From: Herbinix sp.
GTDB taxonomy: Bacteria > Bacillota > Clostridia > Lachnospirales > Lachnospiraceae
Direction: 5' to 3'
NCBI GenBank assembly: GCA_029256105.1
Contig: JAQSYO010000004.1
Span: 228,599-292,598, forward strand
DNA length: 64,000 nt
Part shown: positions 8,717 to 17,559 of the stretch, piece by piece
How positions within the stretch are numbered: the first letter of the stretch is position 1
How the letters are laid out: each line of letters begins with the position of its first letter
Notes under the pieces: model-generated
Databases searched by the model: none
What the model was told of the DNA's origin: nothing
Seen by the model: the letters and a program-made list of their open reading frames with translations, nothing else
Translations under genes and position numbers: made by a program

Positions 8717-9005
8717 TTAAATAACCTCCTTATTTAGGCTTGACATTATTATTTGACCGTGCCTCAAACGATCCGGTGAATGCCAGCAATGTGTTCTTAA
8801 TTATTTATATCCCTCAACATAAACATATCACAAAGATTATAATATGTAAACTTTTGTTTGTATACTAAATAAATTAATACATCCATTGTGAACCTTTCCC
8901 CAAATCAAGTACTGTTACTATTAATTGCTATCGCAAGTAAAATCAAAGTTTATTACAGTTATACCAATTACACCAAAATCAAACAATAAATGCCAACTTA
9001 TTCTA
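8717..9005. other. Intergenic region without recognised feature
   Basis: An AT-rich gap between the divergent AraC gene and the chitinase promoter. No ORF, RNA gene or repeat was recognised in it. Confidence 0.5.
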
Positions 9006-9033
9006 TTGACATGAGCTTGTCTCCTGATACAAT
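9006..9033 (+). promoter_or_regulatory. Candidate sigma-A promoter of the chitinase pair
   Basis: TTGACA at 9006-9011 and TACAAT at 9028-9033 are separated by 16 bp. This predicts a leader of roughly 215 nt before the first chitinase. Confidence 0.55.
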
Positions 9034-9063
9034 AAAATTGTAAATATTTAACATATGCTTAAT

Positions 9064-9206
9064 AGAAAGAACATTATAGTATGAATGCTCTTTCGAAACA
9101 CTTATCTACTATTTATTATCCATCGACTGAATTGTAGGGCTTGGAATGCCTTTCATTGTAACCTGCAGGAGGTGATCGATTGGCCGTAGCTATTGGTTTC
9201 AGGTAA
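9064..9206 (+). promoter_or_regulatory. Chitinase leader: hairpin and possible 8-codon upstream ORF
   Basis: GAAAGAACATT (9065-9075) can pair with AATGCTCTTTC (9084-9094) with one mismatch. Further down, a near-perfect ribosome site, CAGGAGGTGATCGA, precedes a TTG-started ORF of 8 codons plus stop (9180-9206; MAVAIGFR). The upstream ORF could tune translation of the chitinase mRNA. This is inference from the ribosome site alone. Confidence 0.35.
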
Positions 9207-9257
9207 AGATACCATTAACCTTATCGAGATAGTAAAATATGGAAAGGAGTTAAGAGC

Positions 9258-11219
9258 ATGAAAAAGTTTTTTGTTAAATTATCAGCAATTGGTTTGGTAG
9301 TAGCTGTTATATTTACACTGTTTTTATTTAACAGCTCTGTTGCTACTGCTTCTGAGAGTAAGAGGTTCATTGCATACTTTCCAAACTGGGGTATGTATAA
9401 TGCTGCTCACCAATCAATGAATGTCGGTATGATTCCGTGGAACAAAGTCACCTGCATAAATCACGCCTTTTTTACAGTAGATTCAAGCTATAAGCTTGTA
9501 TCTACTGATGAATGGGCAGATTTTCAAACAACATTTGCACATTCTGACAGTTGGTCTGTACCTGATCGTTTAGCCGGACATTTTGGCGAATATAGATATT
9601 ATAAGGGAGTGTATCCCAATGTAAAAGTAATGATATCGGTAGGCGGATGGACCAGAGGCGAAAATTTCCATGCTATGGCACTTACCGCTTCAAACAGGGC
9701 TATATTCATTCAGAGCTGTATTGATTTACTTAATAAATATAGTTTTATTGACGGTATTGATATTGACTGGGAATACCCGGGAGTTAATAGAGTAAAGGAT
9801 CCTAATGACCAATTTGATAGAGGCTGTCCCGGAGGACCAGAAGATAAAGAAAATTTCACACTACTGCTGAAAGAAATACGACAAGCATATAATGCGAACG
9901 GTATGTCCGGCAAGCTTCTTACCATTGCCGCTCCGGGTGGATATGAAAAAGTGGATCTTACAAAGCCTGATGTCTATTCACAATATCTCGATTGGCTTAA
10001 TATTATGACCTATGATATTCATGGCGCATGGGATACAACGACAAACCACCAAGCTCTTTTGTATGCTAATCCAAATGATCCTTCCCCTACCTCACCTGTC
10101 GATATTAAGAACAAATATAATACTGATTATATAATGAAATATTACAGGGATACCTATCGGGTGCCAGCAAACAAATTGAATGTAGGCTCTCCCTATTATT
10201 CACGCGGCTGGAAGAATGTAATCTCAAGCACGGGTACCAATGGTTTATATGCAACTGCAAACGGTGCTCCAGTAGGTAATCTTGATGATCCAAATAGCCC
10301 TGGTGGTCAGAACTCCTATACGCAGATGAAGGTTCTGGAAGCAACTTCAGGCTATGTAAAGTACAGGGATTCCTATTCGATGGTGCCATGGCTTTATAAT
10401 CAGTCCTTGGGTATTATGTATACCTATGAGGACGAGATTTCTGCAAATGCAAGATGTAATTATGTTATTAATAATGGTTTTGGTGGTATCATAGCCTGGG
10501 AAATTTCCTGTGATTCTTCAAATTTTGCACTGACAGAAATAATATCCTCAAGCCTTGGGATTAACAATGTCCAGATGGTAGCAACACCCACCTTCAGTCC
10601 AGCCGGTGGTACCTATTCCTCCTCACAATCGGTAACCATCTCCTGTTCTACTAACGGAGCTACGATCCGATATACTACGGATGGTAGTGAGCCCACCTCT
10701 TCCTCCAGTCAGTATACGGGAGTAATAACTGTATCAAATACAACTACACTAAAGGCAAAGGCCTTTGCATCCGGCTTAAACAATTCAGCTACCTCAAGTG
10801 CAACCTATACAATTTCTTCTACTCAAACGGTGGCAACACCAACCTTCAGTCCCGCCGGTGGGACCTACTCCTCCGCACAGTCCGTAATCATTTCCTGTTC
10901 TACTAACGGAGCTACGATCCGATATACTACGGATGGTAGCGAGCCTACTTCCTCCTCAACACAGTATACGGGGGCATTAACTGTATCAAATACTACCACC
11001 GTAAAAGCCAAAGCCTTTGTATCCGGCATGAATAATTCTGCAACGGCCAGCGCCACCTATACGATTAGCAGTGGTATCCATGCATGGGCTACCTATACCT
11101 ATTATAACGTAAATGACATAGTGACCTATAACGGCAATTCCTATAAATGCCGTCAGGCTCACACATCGCTGCCAGGCTGGGAACCACCGGTTGTACCAGC
11201 ATTATGGCTTTTGATATAA
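9258..11219 (+). CDS. Secreted GH18 chitinase with C-terminal chitin-binding modules
   Basis: A 653-residue exoenzyme hydrolysing beta-1,4 bonds of chitin. The signal peptide is about residues 1-33. The GH18 barrel spans roughly 36-430, with DGIDIDWEYP at 165-174 giving the DxxDxDxE catalytic motif and E172 as the acid. SVGGW and MTYDIHGAW are further GH18 signatures. Two beta-sandwich repeats of the chitobiase/hexosaminidase C-terminal type (ATIRYTTDGSEPT) lie at about 441-515 and 525-600. A CBM5/12-like chitin-binding domain (about 607-653; YNVNDIVTYNGNSYKCRQAH) ends the protein. A second chitinase follows after 10 bp, so the two are co-transcribed. Confidence 0.95.
   Translation: MKKFFVKLSAIGLVVAVIFTLFLFNSSVATASESKRFIAYFPNWGMYNAAHQSMNVGMIPWNKVTCINHAFFTVDSSYKLVSTDEWADFQTTFAHSDSWSVPDRLAGHFGEYRYYKGVYPNVKVMISVGGWTRGENFHAMALTASNRAIFIQSCIDLLNKYSFIDGIDIDWEYPGVNRVKDPNDQFDRGCPGGPEDKENFTLLLKEIRQAYNANGMSGKLLTIAAPGGYEKVDLTKPDVYSQYLDWLNIMTYDIHGAWDTTTNHQALLYANPNDPSPTSPVDIKNKYNTDYIMKYYRDTYRVPANKLNVGSPYYSRGWKNVISSTGTNGLYATANGAPVGNLDDPNSPGGQNSYTQMKVLEATSGYVKYRDSYSMVPWLYNQSLGIMYTYEDEISANARCNYVINNGFGGIIAWEISCDSSNFALTEIISSSLGINNVQMVATPTFSPAGGTYSSSQSVTISCSTNGATIRYTTDGSEPTSSSSQYTGVITVSNTTTLKAKAFASGLNNSATSSATYTISSTQTVATPTFSPAGGTYSSAQSVIISCSTNGATIRYTTDGSEPTSSSTQYTGALTVSNTTTVKAKAFVSGMNNSATASATYTISSGIHAWATYTYYNVNDIVTYNGNSYKCRQAHTSLPGWEPPVVPALWLLI
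10579..11070 (+). repeat. Two 252-bp direct repeats encoding CHB_HEX-type modules
   Basis: The two sandwich modules of the first chitinase begin at 10579 and 10831, exactly 252 bp apart. They are nearly identical at DNA level over long stretches, for example the segment encoding GATIRYTTDGS. Recent internal duplication or gene conversion is likely. A second, more diverged pair sits in the next gene (about 11485-11985). Confidence 0.85.
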
Positions 11220-11229
11220 AGGGGGGTTT

Positions 11230-12972
11230 ATGAATATGGTTAAATACAATAAGCATCAGAAGGTATTTGCATTAATTCTGGTTTTTGCGTTATTTGTTGT
11301 ATATTTTCCGTTTACAACAGGAGCATACGCAGCCAATCGAGGCGAATGGGCGCCTAACACGGCCTACACCATAGGTGATACGGTCACATACAATAGCGTT
11401 ACCTATACCTGTATACAATCACACACCTCGCTGATTACCTGGGAACCTCCGAATGTACCCGCATTATGGCAGGTGAGCACGACCAGTACTGTTGCTACTC
11501 CTGTATTCAGTCCTGGCGGAGGGACATACTCCACTGCCCAGTCAGTGACCATAACCTGTAGTACAAGCGGAGCCACTATCAGGTACACAACCGACGGCAG
11601 TGCACCGACTTCCGCTTCCGCTCAATATACAGGAGTTATAACGGTAGCTTCAACCTCCACAATAAAAGCCAAAGGATTCAAATCGGGAATGAACGACTCT
11701 GCTGTGGTTAGTGCCACTTATACCATATCATCACAACAAACAGTTGCAGCTCCTGTATTCAATCCTGCCGGAGGGACGTATTCCACTACCCAGTCAGTGA
11801 CCATGACCTGTGCTACAAACGGAGCCACCATCAGGTACACAACCGACGGCAGCAGCCCGACCTCCACTTCGGCTTTATATTCAGGTGCTATTACAGTATC
11901 GAGCACCACTACTCTTAAGGCCAAAGCCTTTAAATCAGGGTTAAATGATTCGGCTGTTACCTCCGCCACCTATGTAATTGGAGCCAGTTCCAACAAGCTT
12001 CTTATAGGATATTGGCACACCTGGAATAGCGGTACACCTTTTATTAGGCTTAGAGATGTTAATGCGAACTGGGATGTTATAAACATAGCCTTTGCTGAAC
12101 CGGTTTCTCCAGGTAGTACAGATGGAAATATGAAATTTGTAGTCACTGGATTGACATCAAGCTATACCATCAACGATTTTAAAGCGGATATACAAACCCT
12201 GAAAAATAATGGAAAGAAGGTTGTCCTCTCCATAGGGGGCTATGAAGGTTATTTTTCATTGACCTCTTCTGCCGCTGTAGCTGAATTTGTAAGGGATATA
12301 AAAGGTTTTATTGATGAATATGGATTTAATGGAATAGATATAGACCTGGAGCAGTACTCGGTAGAATTCAACAGTGGTGCCGACCCGGATTTCAGAAATC
12401 CCACATCTCCAAAGATAGTAAATATGATTTCGGCTATCCGATCCATCTGTAATTCCTATTCATCCGATTTCATACTTTCATGGGCGCCTGAAACCTTCTA
12501 CCTTCAGTTGGGCTATCAATATTATGGTGGTCTTAACTCAGGGTGCGACAGTCGGGCCGGAGTATATATCCCTATGATAAATGCGCTCCGTGATAAAACG
12601 ACCTATGTACATACACAGCTTTACAATTCCATACAGGTCATGGCACCTGACGGAAATTATTACAGTATGGGAAATTCAGACGCAATAGTAGCCATGTGCA
12701 ATATGCTGTTAAACGGTTTTAATGTTGGTGGAAGATCGGAATACTTCTTTCAAGCCTTAAGGCCGGATCAGGTAGTAATCGGAGTACCTGCATCTGCAAA
12801 TGCAGCAGGAAGCGGCCAGATTTCCAATCAGGGATTACAGCAGGCCTTCAATACGCTTTCGGCAAGCTTCCCAGGTCTTAGAGGTATTATGACCTGGTCC
12901 ATTAATTGGGATGCATATCAAAATAATAACTCCTTTGCTCAGAGTAATGGAGCGTACCTGGATACCAAGTAG
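11230..12972 (+). CDS. Secreted GH18 chitinase with N-terminal chitin-binding modules
   Basis: A 580-residue secreted enzyme. The signal peptide (about 1-35) is followed by a CBM5/12-like domain (37-80; NTAYTIGDTVTYNSVTYTC). Two CHB_HEX-type repeats come next (about 86-160 and 170-245), then a C-terminal GH18 domain (255-580). The catalytic motif is NGIDIDLEQ with E374 as the general acid; the first Asp of DxxDxDxE is Asn, as many GH18 members allow. SIGGYEGYF is the companion substrate-cleft motif. The ATG at 11230 follows GGGGGG. The module order mirrors the upstream chitinase, and the catalytic domain is a different GH18 subgroup, suggesting complementary exo/endo action. Confidence 0.94.
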   Translation: MNMVKYNKHQKVFALILVFALFVVYFPFTTGAYAANRGEWAPNTAYTIGDTVTYNSVTYTCIQSHTSLITWEPPNVPALWQVSTTSTVATPVFSPGGGTYSTAQSVTITCSTSGATIRYTTDGSAPTSASAQYTGVITVASTSTIKAKGFKSGMNDSAVVSATYTISSQQTVAAPVFNPAGGTYSTTQSVTMTCATNGATIRYTTDGSSPTSTSALYSGAITVSSTTTLKAKAFKSGLNDSAVTSATYVIGASSNKLLIGYWHTWNSGTPFIRLRDVNANWDVINIAFAEPVSPGSTDGNMKFVVTGLTSSYTINDFKADIQTLKNNGKKVVLSIGGYEGYFSLTSSAAVAEFVRDIKGFIDEYGFNGIDIDLEQYSVEFNSGADPDFRNPTSPKIVNMISAIRSICNSYSSDFILSWAPETFYLQLGYQYYGGLNSGCDSRAGVYIPMINALRDKTTYVHTQLYNSIQVMAPDGNYYSMGNSDAIVAMCNMLLNGFNVGGRSEYFFQALRPDQVVIGVPASANAAGSGQISNQGLQQAFNTLSASFPGLRGIMTWSINWDAYQNNNSFAQSNGAYLDTK

Positions 12973-13056
12973 ACTTGTTCAACTTCGCTGAATATTAAAG
13001 TTTTCGAAGGTGTATAGTCTACAGCTGAAGCTCTGATGGCTTGGCTATACACTATA

Positions 13057-13097
13057 TGGAGCATAACCCATTATAAAAAAGGGATATGCTCCATTTT
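13057..13097 (+). terminator. Rho-independent terminator of the chitinase operon
   Basis: TGGAGCATAACCC (13057-13069) pairs with GGGATATGCTCCA (13081-13093) and is followed by TTTT. A second inverted repeat, GTGTATAG/CTATACAC, lies just before it (about 13010-13054). Confidence 0.85.
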
Positions 13098-13154
13098 AAT
13101 TACTCCTATTTACTTGTAAAATATAGGTACCCTGTTAAATTCATAGAAATTCTT

Positions 13155-13967
13155 TTATATATCCAGATGTCTTACATAGTATTTTCCCTTTGGCACAATT
13201 AATGGTGAATCGGAAACCGGATCATTAATCACTGCGCAATCAAGTCCGAAAACCTGTTTTATCAATTCTTCTGTTATTACCTCTGATGGAGCACCTTGAG
13301 CAACAAGATTGCCTTTATGTACTGCAAATATATGATCTGCATATCGAGCGGACAAGTTTATATCATGCAGTACCATTACAATCGTAGTCCCACGTCTACG
13401 ATTTAAATCTGTTAATAAATCCAGAATCTCGATCTGATAAGCAATATCCAGAAATGTAGTGGGTTCGTCTAGAAGAAGAATGTCCGTTTGCTGGGCAAGA
13501 GCCATGGCAATCCAAACCCTCTGGCGCTGTCCTCCAGACAATTCATCTACACTTCGATTCGCAAGTTCTGTGATGCCCATGATATCCAACGCTTCTTCCA
13601 CAGCTTCATAATCCTTTTTGCCCATTCCCTTTAAGAAGGTTTGATACGGAAAACGTCCACGCGCCACTAAATCTGACACAATAATGCCTTCCGGAACAAC
13701 CGGTGACTGAGGAAGTAATCCCAAAACCTGTGCTAAATGCTTCGAGGGGATGGCGCTGATTTGCTTTCCATCAAGTACAATCTCTCCAGAAGCAGGTTTT
13801 ATTAATCTGGCAAGAGTTTTCAACAAGGTAGATTTACCACAAGCATTCGCTCCAATGATTACACTGATTTTATTGCTCGGAATTACTACATCAATACCAT
13901 TAATAATAATTTTTTTATCATATCCTGCTATTACATTACTAGCTGAAAATAATCGTGCTTTACTCAT
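13155..13967 (-). CDS. Iron-siderophore ABC transporter ATP-binding protein
   Basis: A 270-residue ABC ATPase of the FecE/FepC/FhuC type. Walker A is GANACGKSTLLKT, the signature is LSGGQRQRVWIAMALA, Walker B is ILLLDEPTTFLD and the switch histidine is in VLHDINLSARYA. It energises uptake through the two FecCD permeases encoded immediately upstream. The gene overlaps the preceding permease by 4 bp and ends the four-gene operon. Its Ala-Asn-Ala-Cys Walker A is slightly unusual but keeps GKS. The family handles ferric siderophores, haem or cobalamin. The Fur-box-like site upstream of the operon favours iron. Confidence 0.93.
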   Translation of the reverse strand: MSKARLFSASNVIAGYDKKIIINGIDVVIPSNKISVIIGANACGKSTLLKTLARLIKPASGEIVLDGKQISAIPSKHLAQVLGLLPQSPVVPEGIIVSDLVARGRFPYQTFLKGMGKKDYEAVEEALDIMGITELANRSVDELSGGQRQRVWIAMALAQQTDILLLDEPTTFLDIAYQIEILDLLTDLNRRRGTTIVMVLHDINLSARYADHIFAVHKGNLVAQGAPSEVITEELIKQVFGLDCAVINDPVSDSPLIVPKGKYYVRHLDI

Positions 13968-14998
13968 GCTGCTCCTCCTGTTCGATTAATGCGTATCAGT
14001 AAAAATAAAAGGTAAGGCGCACCTAAGATTCCTGTAATGATTCCAACTGGAAATCGGATATCAAAAGCAAATTGACCAATAAGGTCCGCACCAAGTACCA
14101 AGGCAGCTCCAACCAAACCGGAAGGAATTACATTGGAGGTTCCAACGCCTACAAGTCTACCCGCGATAGGTCCCGCAAGAAACGCAACAAATGCAACCGG
14201 CCCTGTGACCGCTGTTGCAAAAGCTATTAAAAACACGGAGCTCAGAACTAATAAAAGACGAGTCTGATCTGTTTTTAATCCAAGTGTAGTGGCTGTCTGC
14301 TCTCCTAATTCTAATATCTTAAGATGTCTTCCTAGCATTGTAATTACGAAACCAAAGATTACCACAGCCAGAAAAAGTCCCGGAATATCTTTCATTTGCA
14401 TTCCATTTAAACTTCCGCTGAGCCACCTAAGTGCAGCAGGAACATCATATTGATTCGCTCTGAGTAATAAGAAGGAAATAATTGCATTCAACATTGCCTG
14501 TATCCCTATTCCAATCAGAATAAGTCTTCCGCCTGAAAAGCTTCCGCCCTTAGAGAGCATATAGATCAACGCTGCAACTAAGAGTCCGCAAAGGACAGCT
14601 GCCACAGAGACTAGATTCCCACTTATTTTAAGAATAAGGATGCAAAAAACAGCTGCTACACTGGAGCCGGAAGTTACCCCTATAATGTCCGGACTTGCCA
14701 AAGGATTACGCAGCATGGTCTGAAACGTATTTCCTGCCATCCCAAACGCAATTCCAACGAATAGTCCGGAAAGCATTCTTGGCAATCGCAACGTCCCTAT
14801 GGCAAAGGTAGCTCCTTGTATTTGTTCCCCAAAAAGAACCCTGATTACTATGCTGGTAGGATATTTCGTGTTACCCAATATTAGCATCATGCCAGAAAGT
14901 AATAAAATAAAAGCAACCAGAAGAATCGTAACTGTGATCCATCGGAATCTTCTGTTAAAGTAACCTTTTTTGATAATACCCATATTATTATTTGTCAT
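13964..14998 (-). CDS. Iron-siderophore ABC transporter permease (FecCD family)
   Basis: A 344-residue permease with about nine to ten membrane segments. FecCD signatures include LRLPRMLSGLFVGIAFGMAG, MLRNPLASPDIIGVTSGSS and GPVAFVAFLAGPIAGRLVG. It pairs with the next FecCD permease to form the translocation channel. ATGA overlaps at both ends (4 bp with each neighbour) show tight translational coupling across the operon. It resembles FepG/FhuG-type second permeases. Confidence 0.93.
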   Translation of the reverse strand: MTNNNMGIIKKGYFNRRFRWITVTILLVAFILLLSGMMLILGNTKYPTSIVIRVLFGEQIQGATFAIGTLRLPRMLSGLFVGIAFGMAGNTFQTMLRNPLASPDIIGVTSGSSVAAVFCILILKISGNLVSVAAVLCGLLVAALIYMLSKGGSFSGGRLILIGIGIQAMLNAIISFLLLRANQYDVPAALRWLSGSLNGMQMKDIPGLFLAVVIFGFVITMLGRHLKILELGEQTATTLGLKTDQTRLLLVLSSVFLIAFATAVTGPVAFVAFLAGPIAGRLVGVGTSNVIPSGLVGAALVLGADLIGQFAFDIRFPVGIITGILGAPYLLFLLIRINRTGGAA

Positions 14999-15993
14999 AT
15001 TGACCGCACCTTCGCTCTCTTAGCAATAATAATTAGGATTGGAGCCCCAAAAAATGCAGTGACAATCCCTGCCTCAAGCTCACCCGGGTTACCAATAAGC
15101 CTTCCAATTATGTCTGAGCTTGTTAAGAGAATGGCTCCACCAACTGCTGACATCGGGACAATATACCGCAGGTTTGGTCCGCAGATAAGACGTATTGTGT
15201 GAGGAATCATTAGACCAACAAATCCAATCGGTCCAGCCAACGCAGTAGTTGCCCCGCATAGCAATACTCCGGCAAAAGCGCTAATTACTCTGATAATCCC
15301 TGTTCGTACACCTAATCCTGTTGCAACATCATCTCCCAATGCCAAAGCATTTAATGCCGGCGTTGATAGAATTCCAATTAAGATCCCAAGGATAAGAAAG
15401 GGTGACACTGTAGCAATTCCTTCCCAGGTTGCACCGCTGACACTGCCAACCTGCCAGAAACGAAATGCATTCATTACTTCTGTTCTTGGAAGTATAACTG
15501 CACTAACCAGAGAAGATAATGCCGCACTGGTAGCTGCACCTGCTAATGCAAGTTTTATCGGTGTTGCTCCTCCTTGACCGAGGGAGCCAATTCCATATAC
15601 AAAGATGGCTGTGACCGCCGCACCAGCTAAAGCAAATACGATGTAATGACCAGCGGTATTAATATGAAAAAATGCGATCCCACTTACTACAAATAAGGAT
15701 GCCCCTGTATTGACACCCAAAATACTGGGATCAGCGATTGGATTACGTGTTATGGCCTGCATCAAAGCACCGGAGACTCCAAGAGAAGCTCCGGCGATAA
15801 TACTGAAAACAGTTCTGGGAACACGTTCACGGACTACCATTGCACTGAAAGATGTATTATCCGGATGAAATAAAGCATTCACCACATCAGGAAAGGCTAT
15901 ATATCGTGCTCCAAAGGCCAACGAGGCTAAAACACATAATGTTATACCAAAAATACTACTAATAAATAATATTACTATTTTTGAAAGCTTCAT
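14995..15993 (-). CDS. Iron-siderophore ABC transporter permease (FecCD family)
   Basis: A 332-residue FecCD permease. Diagnostic segments are VRERVPRTVFSIIAGASLGV, MQAITRNPIADPSILGVNTG and GPIGFVGLMIPHTIRLICGP. About nine membrane helices are predicted. It is the first permease after the binding protein, with a 4-bp overlap at each end, so the order is binding protein, permease, permease, ATPase. It forms a heterodimer with the downstream permease. Confidence 0.93.
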   Translation of the reverse strand: MKLSKIVILFISSIFGITLCVLASLAFGARYIAFPDVVNALFHPDNTSFSAMVVRERVPRTVFSIIAGASLGVSGALMQAITRNPIADPSILGVNTGASLFVVSGIAFFHINTAGHYIVFALAGAAVTAIFVYGIGSLGQGGATPIKLALAGAATSAALSSLVSAVILPRTEVMNAFRFWQVGSVSGATWEGIATVSPFLILGILIGILSTPALNALALGDDVATGLGVRTGIIRVISAFAGVLLCGATTALAGPIGFVGLMIPHTIRLICGPNLRYIVPMSAVGGAILLTSSDIIGRLIGNPGELEAGIVTAFFGAPILIIIAKRAKVRSI

Positions 15994-17087
15994 TCTACTT
16001 TATCAGCTGCCTCTCCAATTCGGTTCAGGTATTCATCGATTGTTGCTGGAATAGATAATGCACTGGGAGTACCGGATGCTGCCAGTGGCGTACCATCTTC
16101 AATCAGAACGACTGAATCCCTTTGAACAGCAGGGATTGTCCCCACAAGAGCATCTGCCTGTAATGCTTCGAGTAAGGTTGCATCACCATAAGCAATAATA
16201 ATATCTACATCCTTTAATATATCAACATTTTCAGCACTGAGTTCAAGTGCGAAGCTTGCAGAACCTTCCGCCAGCTTTAATACACTCTCCGGAAACTCCA
16301 TTCCTAAATCTGTAAGATATGCCGCACGTGGATCGGTCGGCAGATAAATATAAAACTTTCCTAAATCTGACGGATTAAAATAGAAAAAGGCTGCGGTCTT
16401 TCCTGCAATTTGTGGATATTCACTGGTTTTATCTGCAATGAGCTGTTCCAGCTGAACAACCTTCAGTTCTCCTTCAGCTTTCATACCCATTCCGGTCGCA
16501 TCCATAATAATCTGATCACGCCAGTAAGTCTGCCATGCAAGAGTGGGAAATGCTACTACTGGAGCAATAGCGCTTAATAAATCATATTCTTCTTGAGTAA
16601 TTCCAGAGTACGCAGCTAGAATGACATCAGGCTGTACATCACTAATTGCTTCATAATTCAAACCATCGGTATCATTAAAGATAATCGGTATTTCAACACC
16701 TAAGTCTTTAAATCCTTGTGCAGTCCATGGTAATAGACCACTGTCATCAGTTACCCCATAATTTGCTTGTGATACACCGACAGGAACAACACCTAATGCC
16801 AATGGAACATCCTGGTTTCCCCAAGAAATGGTAGCGATACGCTCCGGCTTCTTTTCTATCATTGTTTCGCCGAAAGCGTGCTTTATTGTAATTGGATATT
16901 CCGTTGTAGTTTCGGTTGTATTACTGGTGGAAGAAGCTTCTTCTGCAACCGGTGTTACTGTTGCAGTTTCTTCGGATGGGGTAACAACATCTTGATTATT
17001 GGAAGATGTATTCTCAGCCTTTGAGCAAGCTGTTAACGATAAAATAAGTACTATTACTAAAATAAAACTACTCTTGTTGAATTTCAT
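15990..17087 (-). CDS. Iron-siderophore ABC transporter substrate-binding lipoprotein
   Basis: A 365-residue lipoprotein. The signal peptide ends at lipobox LTAC and is followed by a Ser/Thr/Glu-rich linker. The body is a class III (FepB/FecB-like, periplasmic-binding 2) domain: ITIKHAFGETMIEKKPERIATISWGNQDVPLALG is its standard opening, cited here for its KPERIATI core. A GTG/ATT-type extension upstream is open, but AAGGAG sits 7 bp before the ATG at 17087, which is taken as the start. It captures the ferric complex at the cell surface and heads the four-gene uptake operon. Confidence 0.92.
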   Translation of the reverse strand: MKFNKSSFILVIVLILSLTACSKAENTSSNNQDVVTPSEETATVTPVAEEASSTSNTTETTTEYPITIKHAFGETMIEKKPERIATISWGNQDVPLALGVVPVGVSQANYGVTDDSGLLPWTAQGFKDLGVEIPIIFNDTDGLNYEAISDVQPDVILAAYSGITQEEYDLLSAIAPVVAFPTLAWQTYWRDQIIMDATGMGMKAEGELKVVQLEQLIADKTSEYPQIAGKTAAFFYFNPSDLGKFYIYLPTDPRAAYLTDLGMEFPESVLKLAEGSASFALELSAENVDILKDVDIIIAYGDATLLEALQADALVGTIPAVQRDSVVLIEDGTPLAASGTPSALSIPATIDEYLNRIGEAADKVE

Positions 17088-17263
17088 ATGTACGCTCCTT
17101 TTTGTCTTAATCATATAAGATTTGCAAACTTATATAATTTATAAGATTCACAATTTTCTTCTACATGATTTGTAATTTTCTACTACATGTTTTATGTTTT
17201 TTGCTGTTTTGCTTAAGCAACGGATTTAGTCTATTATAATTTATTTATTTTGTCAAGCATTTT

Positions 17264-17282
17264 GAGATTGATTATCATTATT
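17264..17282 (-). promoter_or_regulatory. Fur-box-like sequence upstream of siderophore operon
   Basis: On the minus strand the sequence AATAATGATAATCAATCTC matches the classical 19-bp Fur consensus GATAATGATAATCATTATC at 16 positions by direct comparison. It lies about 180 bp upstream of the binding-protein start, consistent with iron-repressed transcription and a long leader. Confidence 0.65.
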
Positions 17283-17373
17283 ATTCCGAATAAACTCTGC
17301 ACGTTCTCTGAAGTTTCGTAATTTATACCGCTTAATTCAATCATTTTACATATTGTCACCCTATTTCTACAGC

Positions 17374-17402
17374 AAAAATGCACCCATTCGAAAATGAGTG
17401 CA
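17374..17402 (-). terminator. Hairpin terminator after flavin reductase-like gene
   Basis: TGCACCCATT (17379-17388) pairs with AATGAGTGCA (17393-17402) around a CGAA loop with one mismatch. On the minus strand TTTTT follows. It lies downstream of the gene ending at 17560. Confidence 0.6.
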
Positions 17403-17559
17403 CCCATCTTTAACTTATTTAATTTCACTTATATAACAGACATTACTTACTAATAATCACGTTCAGCAATGGACAATTATTGAGTAATCCCTTCAACTGT
17501 GTAATATTCCATCAACGACTGGATCCCCTATTTCCCTTCGATGCTTTGTTATTAAGTAC

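Noticed and set aside
9034..9257. Riboswitch in the chitinase leader
   Set aside because: No known aptamer core could be matched by eye; only a simple hairpin and a short ORF were visible.
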